The translations under genes were made by a program, and so were the position numbers. This document shows, in pieces, positions 61,580 to 64,000 of a stretch of DNA of 64,000 nt; position 1 is the stretch's first letter; each line of letters starts with the position of its first letter. The notes under the pieces were generated by a model. The model was not told where the DNA came from and did not search any database. It saw only the letters and a program-made list of their open reading frames with translations. This stretch comes from Prorocentrum cordatum (Eukaryota > Sar > Dinophyceae > Prorocentrales > Prorocentraceae), in assembly GCA_963575745.1 (NCBI GenBank), contig CAUYUJ010003887.1:1-64000 (forward strand), written 5' to 3'.

Positions 61580-61630
<51 letters not shown>
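61523..61630. repeat. TCA/ATC trinucleotide array
   Basis: About 108 bp, pure except for one CGT. Its orientation is opposite to the other GAT arrays. Confidence 0.97.
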
Positions 61631-61632
<2 letters not shown>

Positions 61633-61829
61633 TTCATCATCGCCCCCTCCTCCTCCTCCTCCTCTTTCCCCTGTTGCTGCTCCGCCTCCTCCTCCTCTTC
61701 CCCTTCGTCCTTTTTCTCCTCCATCTCTTTTCCTTGTAAATAACTCCTCCTTGTCTCACCTCGAGCGTTTTTCCTGAACACCTTAACACTCCTGATCCTG
61801 AAATTTAAGAATTGGCAACAATTCCACAT
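61631..61829. other. Spacer with TCC tract
   Basis: TCC/CCT run at 61645-61735; no gene. Confidence 0.5.
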
Positions 61830-62061
61830 TTGGAGGGCGGGCCGTTTCCAACATGTGGCTCTTGCCTCAGCGCCGCGCACATTCGTTTTAAACCATTGCA
61901 ACAGTTTCGCGAACTGAGGGCGGCCCGTTTCCAAGATGTGTCTCGCCTTAGCGCCGCGTGCATTCTTCCTAACCTTTTGCAGGGGTCTCACGGGTTGAGG
62001 GGGTTCCTTTTCAAAATGTGGTTCTCGCCGTAGCGCCGCGCACACTCGTCTTAAGCATGTG
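61830..62061. repeat. About 80-bp tandem repeat, three units
   Basis: Each unit has GGCGGGCCGTTTCCAA(C/G)ATGTG, CTCGCC..AGCGCCGCGCAC, a TCTTAA or TTTTAA block and a GCAGGGGT or GCAACAGT end. Confidence 0.85.
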
Positions 62062-62202
62062 CAGGGGTTTCACGGGTTCCCCTGCAGGGGAACCCGTGAA
62101 ACCCCTGGTTAACCATGGTTAACCATGGGTTAACGTACGTTAACCATGGTTAACCATGGGTTCCCCTTTCTGGTACGTTAACCATGGTTAACGTACCAGA
62201 AA
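62062..62202. repeat. Cluster of perfect palindromes
   Basis: 62062-62107 is a perfect 46-bp palindrome centred on CTGCAG. 62128-62145 (GGTTAACGTACGTTAACC) is a perfect 18-bp one. 62167-62202 is a perfect 36-bp one centred on CCATGG. Further GGTTAACCATGG units lie between them. Confidence 0.95.
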
Positions 62203-62400
62203 TGGTGTTCCGGAGCGGTTCAGGATTGTCAGGGTGCAACAGTTACGTTGATTCGCTGTGTTGAAGTCCAAGGAATGGTGTTCTGGCACGATTCAGGATC
62301 GTCCAGACGCAACAATCACATTGATTCGTGGCGTTGGAGTCCCGAGTGTGGTGTTTTGGCACGCTTCACCATCTTGGTTGTCTCCCAACGGGGCACTTCC
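62203..62400. repeat. About 73-bp tandem repeat, 2.5 units
   Basis: Units start TGGTGTTC(C/T)GG and contain CAGGAT(T/C)GTC and GTTGATTCG or ATTGATTCG. Confidence 0.75.
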
Positions 62401-62463
62401 CTCAGTCCTTGTAGGGGCGAATGAAGATGGAGCTTGGGGGGAAGGTTTATTTCAACATCGTTG

Positions 62464-62709
62464 ATGAGTCTTGGGTTTGCACTGGTCCTGATCCTTCTCC
62501 TCGCGATTGTGGCCGCTGGGCGCGATGGCGCGGCTGGCAACCTGGTACTGCAGAAGATTCCGATCAAGAACGCTATGTCTTCGGCTGCGGCATGTCCGAT
62601 GCCGCTGGTCGTCGCGCGCATCTTCTTCAAGGAGCTGCGCATCGACATGCACGCGCTCACGGCCGCAAAGATCCTGCTGGGTAGCAGACTCGACAAGGGC
62701 TGCGACTAG
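62464..62709 (+). CDS. Small hypothetical secreted or membrane protein
   Basis: 81 codons. It starts MSLGFALVLILLLAIVAAGR, an N-terminal hydrophobic segment like a signal peptide or anchor, and continues LQKIPIKNAMSS ... ARIFFKELRIDMHALTAAK before a stop after KGCD. The ATG at 62464 is preferred over 62434 because it places the hydrophobic stretch at the N terminus. Codons are GC3-rich. The following sequence loses the frame, so this may be the start of a decayed longer gene. Confidence 0.3.
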   Translation: MSLGFALVLILLLAIVAAGRDGAAGNLVLQKIPIKNAMSSAAACPMPLVVARIFFKELRIDMHALTAAKILLGSRLDKGCD

Positions 62710-62789
62710 AAGAACTGCGAGCGCAAGGCGGGCTCGGAGCAGGTGTCCTTCGGCACCACCAGCAAGAACTGAACCAACAATGCCAGCGT

Positions 62790-64000
62790 AGCGTGGTGCT
62801 TATCAACACCCCTGAATGTTTCCCCATCGGAGACGGCAGCGACGCGGTGGAGTACCACAAGCAGCAGAACGGCAACGCCTCCCAGGACATGGTGGGCAAC
62901 GAGTTGGCCGTGGCCAGCGATGCTGTGGAACACCACAAGCGATCAACATTTGACGAGATGGTGTCGGCTAGCTCCTTGAACTACACGGCCAAGGACTCAC
63001 CGGAAGCGCCTCCCATGACAAGATGGGCACCCCGTCGGTCTTGGCCAGCGACATGGTCGAGCACCACAAGCAGCAACACAAGGCCAATGACTTAAAGCAG
63101 CAGCGCTCCCCAGGTCTTGGTGGGCAACGCCTTGTACGTGGCATTCCATTTTGCGGATTACCACAATCAGCTGAACGGCAAGGCCTCCGAGGACATGGTG
63201 GGCACTGAATCGGTCGTGGCCAGCGACATGGTGAAGTACCCCAAGCAGCAGTAACTCAACGGCAATGCCTCCCAGATCGCGGAGGGCCCAGCGCCGTTCG
63301 TGAACATGGCCACTTCAACGGAAGTGCCTCCCAAGACACCGTGGGTAACGCGTCGTCTGTGGCCTTCCAGAGCGCCAATCTGGAGTACCACACGCAACAG
63401 GCCAAGACCTTGAACGGCAACGCCTCACAAGGCATGGTGGGCACTGCGTCGGTTGTGGCCAGAGCCTATGTGGAGCCCCGTAAGTTTGTGGAGTACCAGG
63501 AGCTGCAGGTTACGGAGGCATTCGAAAACCAATCCAACATTGACAACGGCGTCGTAATGGCACTCGGCGTGGCGAGGGCCTCTGGGCATTCCGCCAATGC
63601 GGCCAGCGACTCTGTGGAGTCCCACAAGCAGCAAAACCTCAACGGCAACGCCTCGCAGCTCACGGAGGGCACCGCTCGGTGTGTCGACAGGAAGGTTACG
63701 GAGGTGTCCGAGTACCAAGCCGACGACGTGGGTAGCATTGTCGTCACGGCACTAGGCCTTGAACAGCGCCTCCCAGAACATGGTAGATAATGCCATTGGT
63801 GGCCTCCAAGAGCGACAGGGTGGAGTACCTCAAGCAGCAGCTCTCGGCCAGCAGCGCCTCCCAAGATTTGGAGAGTAATCAAGCGGAGCGCCACGCGACG
63901 GTGAGGATTCGGATAGCGTCACGTCGGACCTGAACGGCAGCTCCTCCCAGGACATGGTGGGCAATTCCGTTGGTGGCCTTCCAGACGACAGCGTGAAATA
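62790..64000. repeat. Degenerate repeat of about 78-bp units
   Basis: Recurring blocks AACGGCAACGCCTCCCAG, GACATGGTGGGCAA, GTGGCCAGCGA and GTGGAGTACCACAAGCAGCAG follow at about 75-81-bp spacing with many indels. Frames on both strands give repeats (NGNASQ ... VEYHKQQ on +, SWEALP on -). It could be a decayed repeat-protein gene, but frames do not persist. It continues beyond the window. Confidence 0.7.

Noticed and set aside
62062-62107. The 46-bp palindrome as a transcription terminator
   Set aside because: It has no loop and no adjacent T tract or upstream gene on either strand, and the host type does not use such terminators.

Overview
This window looks like nuclear DNA of a dinoflagellate; I cannot fix the genus. 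The signs are high GC content, very long GAT, GGA/TCC and other short tandem arrays, several decayed retroelements of dinoflagellate type, same-strand neighbouring genes, introns that best fit GC, GA or GT donors with AG|G acceptors, and one sequence that resembles a relic of the dinoflagellate spliced leader. I saw no tRNA, rRNA, CRISPR array, bacterial operon or intact conserved housekeeping gene.

Layout. 0-3.6 kb: an RT + C-terminal endonuclease retrotransposon on the + strand, broken by one frameshift. 3.7-12.5 kb: four minus-strand genes, called A to D here: A at 3.67-5.54, B at 5.97-7.25, D at 8.54-10.33 and C at 11.08-12.49 kb. A is a dinoflagellate transposase-like family; B, C and D are unrecognised. 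All five introns inferred in them, and the spaces between them, carry a short palindrome of the form CCCCT-N-AGGGG (at least 24 copies). A 14-bp palindrome is tandemly repeated near 8.1 kb. 12.6-21.8 kb: tandem and dispersed repeats, a small inverted-repeat transposon with an 8-bp target duplication, a fold-back element, a LINE RNase H remnant and weak exon candidates. 21.9-26.7 kb: a nearly full-length but decayed LINE (endonuclease, RT, zinc fingers). 27-43 kb: GAT arrays, a 0.7-kb tandem duplication, a second decayed LINE on the minus strand, a second copy of the inverted-repeat element and a 10-bp GCCCTGCTAA minisatellite of about 2.3 kb. 43-55 kb: mostly minisatellites, TCC arrays and a 77-bp satellite.

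55.1-61.5 kb holds the most structured feature: a minus-strand tyrosine-recombinase retroelement. It has a gag-like ORF, RT, RNase H, a tyrosine recombinase and a methyltransferase-like region, and is bounded by repeats in the A1 - ORFs - B1 - A2 - B2 order of split-direct-repeat (PAT/Ngaro-like) elements. 61.5-64 kb: more tandem repeats, a cluster of perfect palindromes (the longest 46 bp) and a short secreted or membrane ORF.

Most recognisable genes belong to mobile elements and most carry frameshifts, so the window reads as repeat-driven intergenic sequence with one small block of possible host genes (B, C and D). All coordinates, frames and motif positions were read by eye. Family assignments rest on remembered motif patterns, not on searches.
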